Assembly: GCF_900107455.1 (NCBI RefSeq)
Contig: NZ_FNQB01000005.1
Span: forward strand, 124,001-188,000
Length of the DNA: 64,000 nt
From: Asanoa ishikariensis
GTDB taxonomy: Bacteria; Actinomycetota; Actinomycetes; Mycobacteriales; Micromonosporaceae
Direction: 5' to 3'
Made by a program: the position numbers and the translations under genes. Each line of letters begins with the position of its first letter. The stretch's first letter is position 1. Below are positions 24,925-33,093 of the stretch, piece after piece. A model generated the notes under the pieces. It made no database searches. It saw only the letters and a list, made by a program, of their open reading frames with translations, and was not told the DNA's origin.

Positions 24925-26132
24925 ATCTCGTACTGCTCGGCGAGCTCGTTCCGCAACGTCTCGGCGTACGGTGCGACCTCGCGCACGATCGTCGCCCACT
25001 CGGCGTCGGTCACCCGCACAGCGGCGTGCGAGTTCGGCAGCGTCGACACGAACTGGTGGCGGCGGCCCGTCGACGGGTGGCTGGCGAACAGCGACGCCTC
25101 GGTCCGCATGGTGAGCTGGCGCAGCACCGCGGTCCTGCCCTCGTCGTTGCGCGAACGGTTCTGCGCGATCCGCGCCCGCCATTCCGTCATCGCGTACCCC
25201 TTGCGGGTCGCACCGCTGATGGCGCCGCGGTAGAGCGGGAACGCGGCGGTCGCGTCGAACAGTCCCAGCGTCGACGCCCGCCCGGCGGCTCGCACTGCCA
25301 GCAGGTCGGCCCGCTGCTCGGCGTGCCGGTCGTCGCGGGCGGCCGCGGTGCGGATCACCGTGTGCACCGCGAACGACAGCCACGACAGCAGGCCGCTGAT
25401 CATCCGCCAGAGCTCGAACACGATCAGTTGCAGGCCGAGCAGGTCACGTTCGACGCCGGAGACGCGGCTCGGCTTCAAGGCCCGCGAGATGTGTCCGAAG
25501 GTCACCCGCGCGGGCCAGGTCAACAGCCGACGACGGGAGTCCCGGTTGGCGAAGTGGCCGACTTCGTGACCAAGCAGTGCGACGAACTCGCCCCGGTCGA
25601 TGCTGGCCAGCAGGGGAATGCCCAGCAGGAGGATCCGGCGCTGCCGGATGCCGGCCACGTCCGTCTCGGCGCCCCACGAGCCCGGGTCGATGGCCACGAT
25701 GTCGGGCCGCGGCGCGTCGACCGCGCTCGCCACCCGGCCGATCAGGGCGTGCAGCACGGGTGCGCGGTCGGAGTCCAGCCGGTAGTGGCCCTTGAGCACT
25801 TTCTTGACCCGTCCGAGCCGGGGCCGCACGGCGTACGCGACGAGGAGCAGCAGCAGCCCGATGGCGACCGGCCCGACGATCAGCAGCCACACGGCGGCCA
25901 GCAACGCCGTCACCGGCACCGCGACGAGCACGACGGAGAGCGCGACGAGCAGCGCGTACACCCATGGCCGGCCTGGCACCCCGGACGCCAGCAGGCGGTC
26001 GGAGCGGAAACCGGCGCGGTGGTCGCGGGTGCGGATCGACCGCCAGAACCAGGTGGCCCCCTCGATCGGAGCGAGCGTGTCGAGGTTCCACTCACAGTGC
26101 GGGCACCTGCAAGAAAGATGATCTTCGGTCAA
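24921..26132 (-). CDS. M48-family membrane metallopeptidase with N-terminal zinc ribbon
   Basis: A protein of about 403 aa. An N-terminal Cys pair (SCRCPHCEW) may bind zinc. Two to three hydrophobic segments follow (about 50-110; PWVYALLVALSVVLVAVP, VWLLIVGPVAIGLLLLLVAY). The M48 domain carries the zinc motif HEVGH (LLGHEVGHFANRDS) and the third ligand Glu in HAEQRADLLAVRAAG. Such proteases act on membrane or unfolded proteins. The reading frame extends much further upstream, but that part crosses a hairpin repeat and the neighbouring gene. TTG 26132 is the best start, though no ribosome site is visible. Confidence 0.8.
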   Translation of the reverse strand: MTEDHLSCRCPHCEWNLDTLAPIEGATWFWRSIRTRDHRAGFRSDRLLASGVPGRPWVYALLVALSVVLVAVPVTALLAAVWLLIVGPVAIGLLLLLVAYAVRPRLGRVKKVLKGHYRLDSDRAPVLHALIGRVASAVDAPRPDIVAIDPGSWGAETDVAGIRQRRILLLGIPLLASIDRGEFVALLGHEVGHFANRDSRRRLLTWPARVTFGHISRALKPSRVSGVERDLLGLQLIVFELWRMISGLLSWLSFAVHTVIRTAAARDDRHAEQRADLLAVRAAGRASTLGLFDATAAFPLYRGAISGATRKGYAMTEWRARIAQNRSRNDEGRTAVLRQLTMRTEASLFASHPSTGRRHQFVSTLPNSHAAVRVTDAEWATIVREVAPYAETLRNELAEQYEM

Positions 26133-26138
26133 GCGATG

Positions 26139-26185
26139 GGAAGGGACCCTTATACAACGGAAACCGTTAATAAGGGCCCCTTCCT
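26139..26185. repeat. Dispersed AAGGGNCCCTT hairpin element, copy 3
   Basis: Left arm AAGGGACCCTTATACAACGG (26141-26160) pairs with the right arm starting CCGTT at 26164 and ending in AAGGGCCCCTT. Unlike copies 1 and 2 it lies between divergent genes, directly upstream of both starts, where a terminator makes little sense. Confidence 0.75.
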
Positions 26186-26211
26186 TCGTCCGGGTGGGGA
26201 GAATTTCGCGT

Positions 26212-27156
26212 GTGGTGGTCGCGCTGCCGTGGGAAGTGACGCCGACGTTCGCCGTGGGTGCGGGTCGGTCGGCGCTCGGCGCGGGTCGGCAGGCCTGGAT
26301 CGGCGAGGCTGCGGACCTGGACGACGCGCTCGGGGCACTGCGGGCCGAGTCCGGTGCCAAGCCCGAGCTGGTCGCGGTCGATCTCTACCCGGGCGATCCG
26401 GCGAGAAGGTGGGCGGCGCGCAACGGGTTGCCCGCGCGGGCGGTGGTCCGGCATCACGCGTTGGTCGCCGCCGTGATGGCCGCGCACCGGCTCGGGCCCG
26501 ACGAGCACGTGATCGGGTTCGCGTTCGACCGCGGCGGCTACGGCCCGGACGGTGCCACCTGGGGCGGCGAGGTGCTGGCCGCCGGCTACAAGGAGTTCCG
26601 CCGGGTGGCCCACCTCGACTACGTGCGCACCGCGGGCCGGGCCCACCACGCCGCGCTGGCCCACCTCCGGCACGCGGGCGTGGCCTGGGATCTGGACCTG
26701 CCACCGGTGCGGGCGTGCGCGACCCGCGAGCGCCGGGTGCTGGACGGCCAGCTCGACTCCGGCTACGGCTGCGGCGCCACGTCCAGCCTCGGCCTGCTCC
26801 TCGACGCGGTCGCCGCGCTGCACGGGCCGACGAGCGGGCACGGCGCCTTCGACCCGTACCCGATGCGCGGTCTGGATCCTGGCGATCTGGTCCGGGCCGT
26901 CGTCGGCGACGTCCGGCGGGGAACGTCGGCCGAGACGATCGCCGCGCGCGTCCGGGCGACGGTCGCCACCCTGGTCGCCCGGCAGGCCCGGCGGTGTGCC
27001 GACGACATGGGGCTCGACGTCGTGGTGCTCGCCGGCGCCGTGTTCGACGACCCCGCGCTGACCGCGGCGGTGCACGGCGCCCTGCGCGGGTTCACGGTGC
27101 TGACGGGGCGACCTCCGCTGGTGCTGGGACAGTTGCTGTGCGCAGCGGCCGGCTGA
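26212..27156 (+). CDS. Stand-alone HypF C-terminal (Kae1-like) carbamoyltransferase-type domain
   Basis: A 314-aa protein matching only the Kae1-like half of the hydrogenase maturation factor HypF. Recognisable pieces are HHALVAAVMAAHRL, GFAFDRGGYGPDGATWGGEVL, FRRVAHL, CGATSSLGLLLDAVAALHG and VVLAGAVFDDPAL. The HypF acylphosphatase, zinc-finger and Sua5-like domains are absent. The usual HHHAH is reduced to RHHAL, and the VFQN-type motif is VFDD. No hydrogenase gene is near. It may carbamoylate another substrate, as TobZ/O-carbamoyltransferase relatives do, or be degenerate. GTG 26212 is preferred, with GGGGAGA 9 nt upstream. Its 3' end overlaps the convergent MFS gene by 65 bp. Confidence 0.72.
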   Translation: MVVALPWEVTPTFAVGAGRSALGAGRQAWIGEAADLDDALGALRAESGAKPELVAVDLYPGDPARRWAARNGLPARAVVRHHALVAAVMAAHRLGPDEHVIGFAFDRGGYGPDGATWGGEVLAAGYKEFRRVAHLDYVRTAGRAHHAALAHLRHAGVAWDLDLPPVRACATRERRVLDGQLDSGYGCGATSSLGLLLDAVAALHGPTSGHGAFDPYPMRGLDPGDLVRAVVGDVRRGTSAETIAARVRATVATLVARQARRCADDMGLDVVVLAGAVFDDPALTAAVHGALRGFTVLTGRPPLVLGQLLCAAAG

Positions 27157-28336
27157 GGCTGGCCAACAGCACCGTGCCGGCCACGCAGCTCAGCCCGCCG
27201 ATCGCCAACGCGGCGCCACCGCCGGTCAGCGAGGCGACCACGCCCGCGCGCAGGTTGCCCACCTCAGGCCCGGCGACCCCGACGACGTGTTCGAGGGCGG
27301 CCACCCGGCCGAGGTAGGCGTCCGGTGTGGACGTCTGCACCACCGTGCCGCGGGCCACCACCGCCCAGGTGTCGGCCGCTCCGGCCAGGGCCAGGCAGCC
27401 GAGCACCGCGGGCAGCGTGCCGGCGAACCCGGCCAGGGCCAGCCCCAACCCCCAGACCCCGCCACAGATCAACAGCACCAGGCCTGGTCTGGTACGCCGC
27501 GTCGACAGCCCGGACAGCACGGACGCGATGGCGCCCCCCACGCCGATGGCGGTCAGGAACAGTCCTAATCGGGCCGGCGACCCCCCGAACTTCTCCTGGT
27601 TGACCAGCGGGAACACGGCGACCGGCATCGCCAGCAGCGTGGCGCAGAGGTCGGCCAGCAGCGCGCCCGCCACCGGGCGGGTCCGCACCGCGAACCGGAT
27701 CCCGTCGGCGACCGCGCGCAGCCCCGCCCCACCGCCCGGCATGCCGGTCACCCGGGGCAGCCCGGCGATCCCGACCAGCGCGGCGGCGAACGAGACGGCG
27801 TCGACGACGAAGCAGACCGTGGTGCCGGCGTACGCGGTCACCAGGCCGGCCGCCGCCGGACCGAGCAGCATGGCGAGCTGGAACGAGAGGTGGTCGAGGG
27901 CGAGCCCGGCGGCCAGCCGCGACGACGGCAGCAGCACCGGCGTGAACGCGCGCAGCGCCGGCGCCGCCAGCGCGGACAGTCCGGAGTGGATGGCGGCCAG
28001 CGCCATCAGCACGCCGACGGGGCTGGCGGTGACCGTGGTGACCGCCATCAGCAGGCTCGTCGCCAGCAGTCCCCAGGTCGCGCCCGCCGCCATCCGCCGC
28101 CGGTCGACGTGGTCGACGAAGGCGCTGCCCAGCAGCGCGACCACGATCAGCGGCACGGCGGTGACCAGGCCGATCAGCCCGACCAGGGCCGGGTTGTGGG
28201 TGCGGTCCCAGACGTAGAAGACGACCGCGAAGCCGCCGAACTGCCCGCCGAAGCCGGACAGCGTGCGGCCCACCCAGAGCCGACGGAAGGTGGGGTGGTC
28301 GCGCAGGGGACGCAGGTCGACCAGCGCGCCCTTCAC
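27092..28336 (-). CDS. MFS transporter (EntS/MdfA-like exporter)
   Basis: A 414-aa major facilitator with about 12 membrane helices. The motif between TM2 and TM3, GSAFVDHVDRRRMAAGA, is a variant of the MFS motif A (D-x-x-x-R-R). Exporters of this type remove drugs or siderophores. The GTG start at 28336 overlaps the MarR stop as GTGA with AGGA just upstream, so it is translationally coupled to the MarR repressor gene. A substrate-inducible efflux unit is likely. Confidence 0.85.
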   Translation of the reverse strand: MKGALVDLRPLRDHPTFRRLWVGRTLSGFGGQFGGFAVVFYVWDRTHNPALVGLIGLVTAVPLIVVALLGSAFVDHVDRRRMAAGATWGLLATSLLMAVTTVTASPVGVLMALAAIHSGLSALAAPALRAFTPVLLPSSRLAAGLALDHLSFQLAMLLGPAAAGLVTAYAGTTVCFVVDAVSFAAALVGIAGLPRVTGMPGGGAGLRAVADGIRFAVRTRPVAGALLADLCATLLAMPVAVFPLVNQEKFGGSPARLGLFLTAIGVGGAIASVLSGLSTRRTRPGLVLLICGGVWGLGLALAGFAGTLPAVLGCLALAGAADTWAVVARGTVVQTSTPDAYLGRVAALEHVVGVAGPEVGNLRAGVVASLTGGGAALAIGGLSCVAGTVLLASLSRPLRTATVPAPAEVAPSAP

Positions 28337-28815
28337 TCGTCCTGCCGCTCGCCCGCGAAGTTGGCCCGCAGCCGGTCCCGGAACGACCGTTGCTCCAGCG
28401 CCCGCCGGATGTCCTCGACCACGGCGGTCAGCGCGTAGGGCACCTCCGCGTCGAGCTCGCGAACGGTCTTCTCGGTCGCCCGCCACTCCGCGGCCAGGAA
28501 CGGCACCAGCTCCCGGCCACGGGCGGAGAGCTGGATCCGGCGCGTGCGCCCGTCGACGTTCGAGGCGTCGTCGACGAGCTCGGCCCGGCGCATGGCGGCC
28601 ACCGTCTGGCTCATCGCGGAGTGGGTGACCGAGACGCGGTCGGCCAGTTCCTGGATGGTCAGCGGCTCGTGCCGGGAGAGCTGGATGACCGGGCCGACGA
28701 ACCGGGTGCGCACGTCGCCGATGCCGGCCTCGGCGTAGAGCGCGGCGATCTCGCGGTCCATGCCGTGCAGGAGGGCCCAGACCGGTCCGAAGTGACTGCT
28801 GTCGAGAAGGTCCAC
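28333..28815 (-). CDS. MarR-family repressor of the adjacent MFS exporter
   Basis: A 160-aa winged-helix regulator: dimerisation helices at both ends, with LTIQELADRVSVTHSAMSQTVAAMRRAELV as the recognition region and the wing DGRTRRIQLSARG. The GTG at 28815 is preferred because the promoter's -10 box ends 6 nt upstream (leaderless). The GTG at 28833 lies inside the operator. The gene is first in an operon with the MFS exporter, and a palindromic operator overlaps its promoter, so autorepression released by a transported compound is expected. Confidence 0.86.
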   Translation of the reverse strand: MDLLDSSHFGPVWALLHGMDREIAALYAEAGIGDVRTRFVGPVIQLSRHEPLTIQELADRVSVTHSAMSQTVAAMRRAELVDDASNVDGRTRRIQLSARGRELVPFLAAEWRATEKTVRELDAEVPYALTAVVEDIRRALEQRSFRDRLRANFAGERQDE

Positions 28816-28821
28816 GGCCCG

Positions 28822-28851
28822 ATGTAACAGCACTTATATAAGTACTGTCAA
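28822..28851 (-). promoter_or_regulatory. MarR-MFS operon promoter
   Basis: On the minus strand a perfect -35 TTGACA (28851-28846) is followed after 18 bp by the -10 TTACAT (28827-28822). Transcription should start at or near the GTG at 28815. Confidence 0.65.
28827..28848. promoter_or_regulatory. MarR operator
   Basis: A 22-bp palindrome with one mismatched pair; its core reads ACTTATATAAGT. It fills the spacer between -35 and -10 and overlaps both by a few bases, an ideal position for repression. AT-rich palindromes of this length are typical MarR sites. Confidence 0.7.
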
Positions 28852-28865
28852 ACTCGAACGGGACC

Positions 28866-28871
28866 TATCCT
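28866..28871 (+). promoter_or_regulatory. -10 box of the leaderless arfB gene
   Basis: TATCCT lies 7 nt upstream of the ATG at 28879; no ribosome site is present. Confidence 0.5.
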
Positions 28872-28878
28872 GGGCGGC

Positions 28879-29304
28879 ATGGCGCCACTGACGATCAGAC
28901 CCGGCGTGGAGATTCCCGATGCCGAGCTGCGTTGGCGCTTCTCCCGCTCCTCCGGCCCCGGCGGGCAAGGGGTCAACACCGCCGACTCGCGAGTCGAGCT
29001 GTCCTGGGACCTCGAAGCGACCAACGCGATCGGCCCTGTGCTCAAGGACCGGGCCCGCGAACGGCTGGCCGGGCGGCTGGTCGACGGCGTGGTCACCATC
29101 GCCGCCTCCGAGCACCGCGCCCAGCTCCGCAACCGCGAGGCGGCCCTGGAGCGGCTGGCCGTCCTCGTCGCGCGGGCGATCGAGCCACCGCCGCCGCCAC
29201 GGCGCGCGACCAAGCCGTCGCGCGGAGCCAAGGAACGCCGGATCGCGGCCAAGAAGCGCCGCGGCGAGGTCAAGCGCCTCCGGCGTCCGGACGACGGCGG
29301 CTAA
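28879..29304 (+). CDS. arfB: Alternative ribosome-rescue factor ArfB (YaeJ/ICT1 family)
   Basis: A 141-aa peptidyl-tRNA hydrolase that frees ribosomes stalled on mRNAs lacking a stop codon. The catalytic GGQ is in SSGPGGQGVNTADSRVEL (about residues 26-43), as in class I release factors, and the codon-recognition domains are absent. The basic tail (TKPSRGAKERRIAAKKRRGEVKRLR) should insert into the empty mRNA channel. Length is normal for the family. It is divergent from the MarR gene across the operator region. It has a leaderless-type start, which is fitting for a rescue factor but may be coincidental. Confidence 0.92.
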   Translation: MAPLTIRPGVEIPDAELRWRFSRSSGPGGQGVNTADSRVELSWDLEATNAIGPVLKDRARERLAGRLVDGVVTIAASEHRAQLRNREAALERLAVLVARAIEPPPPPRRATKPSRGAKERRIAAKKRRGEVKRLRRPDDGG

Positions 29305-29329
29305 CGCGAGAGCGTGACAGGATCGGCTC

Positions 29330-30382
29330 ATGAACGACAGCGTGCGGGCGGTCGAGGGTGACCGCTGGGTGGTGGTCGGCCTCGACAACGGCGGCAATGC
29401 CAACAACGCGACGGTGCTCGACTCGGCCGGCGAGTTCCTGGTGGAAGGGCTGCTGGAGAGCCCGAGCCGGGTCAAGGAAGGCCCGGTCGTCGCCGTCGAG
29501 GCGTTGGCCGAGGCGTTCGACAACGTGCTGACCCAGACCGGCGTGCCGCGGGCGGGGGTGCGCTCGGTCGGGCTGGACACCCCCGGGCCGGCCAGCGCCA
29601 CCGGCGTCATCTCGACCAAGGGCTCGACCAACTTCGTCGACCAGGCCTGGCGGGGGTACGACGTCCGCGGGGCTCTGGAGGAGAAGCTGGGCCTGCCGGT
29701 CGTCTACAACAACGACGGCAACGCGGCCGCGCTCTACGCCCACCACGTCCACTTCGGACTGCTGGGCGCCACCCGGTCGTCGGTGTCGGCCATCGTCGGC
29801 ACCGGACTGGGCGGCGGGGTCATCGAGTCCGGACGGATCGTCTCCGGCGCCGCGGGCATGGCCGGCGAGCTAGGGCACGTGCACATCCCGATGCAGGGGC
29901 TGCTCGACGGCGACCAGTCGATCCCGAGCTGCAACTGCGGCTTCTTCGGCGACGCGGAGAGCATCGCCTCGCTGACCGGCATCGAGCGCAACCTCCTGCC
30001 GTACTGGCTGGCGAAGCACCCCGACCACCCGCTCGCGAAGGAGCCCTCGGTGGCCACCGCGGCCAAGCTGGTGCGCGGGTTGGGCGAGGCGGGCGACCCG
30101 CTGGCCGTGAAGATCTTCGAGCAGCAGGCCGCGGCGATCGGCCGGCTGTTCACCATCGCCGCCAACTTCACCGACCCCGACGCGTACTTCGTCGGCGGTG
30201 GCGTCGTGCAGGCCTCGGCGGCGTTCGGCCAGTGGTTCCTCGAGCAGGTGGAGAAGAACACGAGCCTGCGTGACGAGCAGCGCCAGGTGGCGACGTTCGC
30301 GCTCGTGCCCGACCTCGACATGGCCGGCGCCCGGGGTGCCGCGCTCGCGGCCCGCCAGTCGGTGCCGCGCGGCACGAGCTAG
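29330..30382 (+). CDS. ROK-family sugar kinase with altered zinc motif
   Basis: A 350-aa member of the ROK group (ATP-dependent kinases of glucose, N-acetylmannosamine and similar). It keeps the phosphate-binding GLDNGGNANNAT, the base-region VVYNNDGNAAAL, the glycine-rich IVGTGLGGGVI and the GELGH zinc histidine. The usual CxCGxxGCxE is CNCGFFGDAES (from C201), so the third Cys is replaced by Asp. Zinc may bind differently or be lost. There is no HTH, so it is a kinase and not a repressor. It is the next gene after arfB in the same direction. Substrate unknown. Confidence 0.8.
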   Translation: MNDSVRAVEGDRWVVVGLDNGGNANNATVLDSAGEFLVEGLLESPSRVKEGPVVAVEALAEAFDNVLTQTGVPRAGVRSVGLDTPGPASATGVISTKGSTNFVDQAWRGYDVRGALEEKLGLPVVYNNDGNAAALYAHHVHFGLLGATRSSVSAIVGTGLGGGVIESGRIVSGAAGMAGELGHVHIPMQGLLDGDQSIPSCNCGFFGDAESIASLTGIERNLLPYWLAKHPDHPLAKEPSVATAAKLVRGLGEAGDPLAVKIFEQQAAAIGRLFTIAANFTDPDAYFVGGGVVQASAAFGQWFLEQVEKNTSLRDEQRQVATFALVPDLDMAGARGAALAARQSVPRGTS

Positions 30383-30419
30383 GACGTATCAACGCGGGAT
30401 CCGCGCCCTCCGTCAGGGC

Positions 30420-31694
30420 ATGACTGTCTTCACGCTGGTGCTGGTCGCCGTCGCCGTCGCGGCGGTCGTCCTCGTGGTCCGGCGGCGCCACCGCGCCCCG
30501 CGACAAAAGGCCGAGCCCGCGCCGCGCGGCACCGAGGGCGTGCCCACGTTCCGGGTCGTCACCCTCGGCCCCCGCGGCTCGGGCAAGACCTTGCTGCTGG
30601 CCAGCATGTACCACCAGATGCAGACCTGGGGCGGGCGCGGCTACTTCCTGGCCGCGCCCCGGGAGCAGGTGGCGTTGCTCAACCACTGGTTCACCGAGGT
30701 CGAGGACTCCGGCCGGGACTGGCCGGCGGGCACCGCCACCGCCGACACCCGCGAGTTCACCTTCGCCGTCAAGACGCGCGGCGGGTCCGGTGCGCTGCAC
30801 ACGGTGCTCCAGCTCAGCTACCTCGACTACGCGGGCACCCTGCTCACCCAGCCTCCGGAGCCCGGATCGACGCTGTGGAAGGACCTTGACGACCGGATCG
30901 AGTCGGCCGACGCGCTCGTCGCGGTCATCGACGGCCACCGGGTGCGGCAGTGGCTGGACGGCAAGCGCGAAGGGCAGATGGGCCTGCAACACGCGCTGAC
31001 CGCGATGATCAGCCGGATGCTGGTGGTGGAGAAGCCGGTCACCTTCGTCATCACCAAGTGGGACCTGCTGCGCGACGTGGACGTCGACGAGGACAGCCGG
31101 CTGCGGACCGTACGCAAGCTGCTCATGACGAACCAGGGCTTCCGCGACCTCGTGCAGGAGCACACCGGCCGGCGGGTGGTGCGGCTCGTGCCGGTCTCCG
31201 CGGTCGGCCCGGCGTTCGCGGAGCTCGACGAGAGCGGCGCGATGACCAAGCTGCCCGACGGCCTGCTCGAACCCACCAACGTGGACGTGCCGATCGCCGC
31301 CGTCGTGCCCGACGTCTTCGAGCAGATCATGCTCCGGCTCGACCAGGCCAAGCTGGCCGCCGAGCTCGCCCGGCTCCGCCGCCAGACCCGGCGCCCGCCG
31401 GCGGAGGCGTTCGCCGAGGTCGGTGCCACGCTGCTCCGCTCGACCAACCGGGTGATCGGCGCGCTCAACCCGCTGTACGCCTCGCTGGTCGGGTTGGCCG
31501 CGACCGACCTGATGCGGCGCCAGGAGCAGGCCGCGGCCACCCACGAGGCGCACGTGACCCGGCTGCTCGACGAGGCCGAGTCGCACATCGAGGAGTTCCA
31601 GCTCGCCCAGCGCAAGGTGATCCGCGAGTTCCGCAGCCGGGTCGACGTCCTGGAGGGCCGGATTCCCAGCTCTCGCCTCGGCGGCACGCCGTGA
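30420..31694 (+). CDS. Membrane-anchored P-loop GTPase-like protein
   Basis: A 424-aa protein with an N-terminal membrane helix (VFTLVLVAVAVAAVVLVV), a basic stretch and a TRAFAC-type GTPase domain: G1 GPRGSGKT (50-57), G3 LDYAG, G4 TKWD in VITKWDLLRD. The C-terminal half is helical with coiled-coil character (HEAHVTRLLDEAESHIEEFQ). It is not an EF, Era or Ras family member I can name; it resembles actinobacterial double-GTPase/conflict-system GTPases. It overlaps the next gene by 4 nt (GTGA), so the two products probably act together at the membrane. Confidence 0.72.
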   Translation: MTVFTLVLVAVAVAAVVLVVRRRHRAPRQKAEPAPRGTEGVPTFRVVTLGPRGSGKTLLLASMYHQMQTWGGRGYFLAAPREQVALLNHWFTEVEDSGRDWPAGTATADTREFTFAVKTRGGSGALHTVLQLSYLDYAGTLLTQPPEPGSTLWKDLDDRIESADALVAVIDGHRVRQWLDGKREGQMGLQHALTAMISRMLVVEKPVTFVITKWDLLRDVDVDEDSRLRTVRKLLMTNQGFRDLVQEHTGRRVVRLVPVSAVGPAFAELDESGAMTKLPDGLLEPTNVDVPIAAVVPDVFEQIMLRLDQAKLAAELARLRRQTRRPPAEAFAEVGATLLRSTNRVIGALNPLYASLVGLAATDLMRRQEQAAATHEAHVTRLLDEAESHIEEFQLAQRKVIREFRSRVDVLEGRIPSSRLGGTP

Positions 31695-32329
31695 CCGCGC
31701 GCGCCTGGCCGGTGGCGGTCGCGGCGGGCCGGCGCCGGGACTACAGCACGGTGCTGACACCGGAGATCATCAGCACCGAGTACGGCGTGCTGGTCGAGTC
31801 GCTCAGCCCCGGCCCGGTGGGTGGGGCGCCGCGGGTGCGGGCGGTCACGACCGCGAGCGGAGGCCGGCTCACCGTCGCGTACCGCACCCACGCCCTGACC
31901 GGCTTTGACGTGGGCCGCGGCGATCCGGCACCGCTGCGCGACGAACAGGGCCGGCCACTGCTGATGATGTACGGGCTGGCCCGCACCGGCACCACCACCT
32001 CGCCACCGCCACCGTCCGATCTGGACAAGGCGATGGGTCCGGCGCTGGCCGCTTACCGCGGGTTCCTGGCCGGTGAGGAAGCGTTCCGGGCAGTGCCCTC
32101 GCGAGCGGTCCCGGTCGACTGGTCCTCCGGTGCGGAACCGGTGCGGCGGCCGGACCGGCGCGGGTGGACGGCCGGCGTCGCGGCGCTCGCGGTGGTGGCG
32201 GTCGTCGCGCTGATCGGGTGGTTCCTGCTGCGACCCGGCGGAAGGACGGCCGAGTGCCCCGAGCTGACCGCCCGGGTCGCGACGGCCCCGACCACCTGCG
32301 CGCCCGCCACCGCACCCTCTGAACGCTAG
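31691..32329 (+). CDS. C-terminally membrane-anchored partner of the GTPase
   Basis: A 212-aa protein whose GTG start overlaps the GTPase stop (GTGA). It has a soluble N-terminal part of about 150 residues (YSTVLTPEIISTEYGVLVES; LTVAYRTHALTGFDVGRGDP), a basic linker, one membrane helix near 165-185 (VAALAVVAVVALIGWFLL) and a short Cys-containing external tail. No family is recognised. The coupling suggests it is an effector, regulator or anchor for the GTPase. Confidence 0.65.
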   Translation: MTARAWPVAVAAGRRRDYSTVLTPEIISTEYGVLVESLSPGPVGGAPRVRAVTTASGGRLTVAYRTHALTGFDVGRGDPAPLRDEQGRPLLMMYGLARTGTTTSPPPPSDLDKAMGPALAAYRGFLAGEEAFRAVPSRAVPVDWSSGAEPVRRPDRRGWTAGVAALAVVAVVALIGWFLLRPGGRTAECPELTARVATAPTTCAPATAPSER

Positions 32330-32361
32330 ACCCGATCCCGGGCCGGTGCGATGATCCCGAG

Positions 32362-33093
32362 GTGATCAGCGTCGAGGAACGCGGTGCGGTGTCGGTCGTC
32401 CGGTTCGAGAACGGGCCGGTCAATGTGCTGGACCTGGACACGTTGCGGGAGCTCACGTCGACCCTGGCGGGCCTGATCGACGCGCCCGCGGTCGTGCTCA
32501 CCGGCGCGGGCCGGGCATTCTCCGCCGGGGTCGACCTCAAGCGGTTGTACGAGGGCGGCGAGGCGTACACCCGGGATTTCCTGCTCGCGCTCGGCGTCGC
32601 CTTCCGTGCGGTGTTCGACCACCCGCGCCCGGTGGTGGCCGCGGTCAACGGCCACGCGATCGCCGGCGGCTGCGTGATCGCCGCGGGCTGCGACTACCGG
32701 TTCATGTCCGGCGGCACGATCGGTGTGACCGAGCTTCTCGTCGGCGTGCCGTTCCCGGCGACCGCGCTGGAGGCGATCCGCTACGTGGTCGGCCCGCGCA
32801 CGGCGGCTCTCGTCAACACCGGTCGGACCCTGCGTCCCGACGAGGCGCTCGCGGTCGGCCTGGTCGACGAGGTGGTGCCGCCGGAGGGATTGCTCGACGC
32901 GGCGCTCGCCCGGGCGGAGGCGTTCGCGGCCATTCCGGCGGTCAGCTTCGCGATGACCAAGGCCGCGTTGCGGGCCGACGCGAGCCGGTTGATGGCCGGT
33001 GGGTCCACCGACGAGGTGATCGAGGTGTGGAACAGCCCGGCGGTCCGGGCCGCGATCAGCTCCTATCTGGAGCGGCTGGCGCACCGCGGCTGA
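32362..33093 (+). CDS. Enoyl-CoA hydratase/isomerase family protein
   Basis: A 243-aa crotonase-fold protein. The CoA/oxyanion segments are visible: GAGRAFSAGVDLKRL and VVAAVNGHAIAGGCVIAAGCDYRF. One catalytic Glu position is kept in VTELLVGVPFPA; the second typical Glu region is not canonical, so it may be an isomerase or another crotonase activity and not a hydratase. It starts at GTG without a clear ribosome site, and no beta-oxidation partners are nearby. Confidence 0.82.
   Translation: MISVEERGAVSVVRFENGPVNVLDLDTLRELTSTLAGLIDAPAVVLTGAGRAFSAGVDLKRLYEGGEAYTRDFLLALGVAFRAVFDHPRPVVAAVNGHAIAGGCVIAAGCDYRFMSGGTIGVTELLVGVPFPATALEAIRYVVGPRTAALVNTGRTLRPDEALAVGLVDEVVPPEGLLDAALARAEAFAAIPAVSFAMTKAALRADASRLMAGGSTDEVIEVWNSPAVRAAISSYLERLAHRG

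Noticed and set aside
24921-26360. Longer N-terminus for the M48 peptidase
   Set aside because: The extra 76 codons run through the hairpin repeat and into the HypF-like gene, and are of low complexity.
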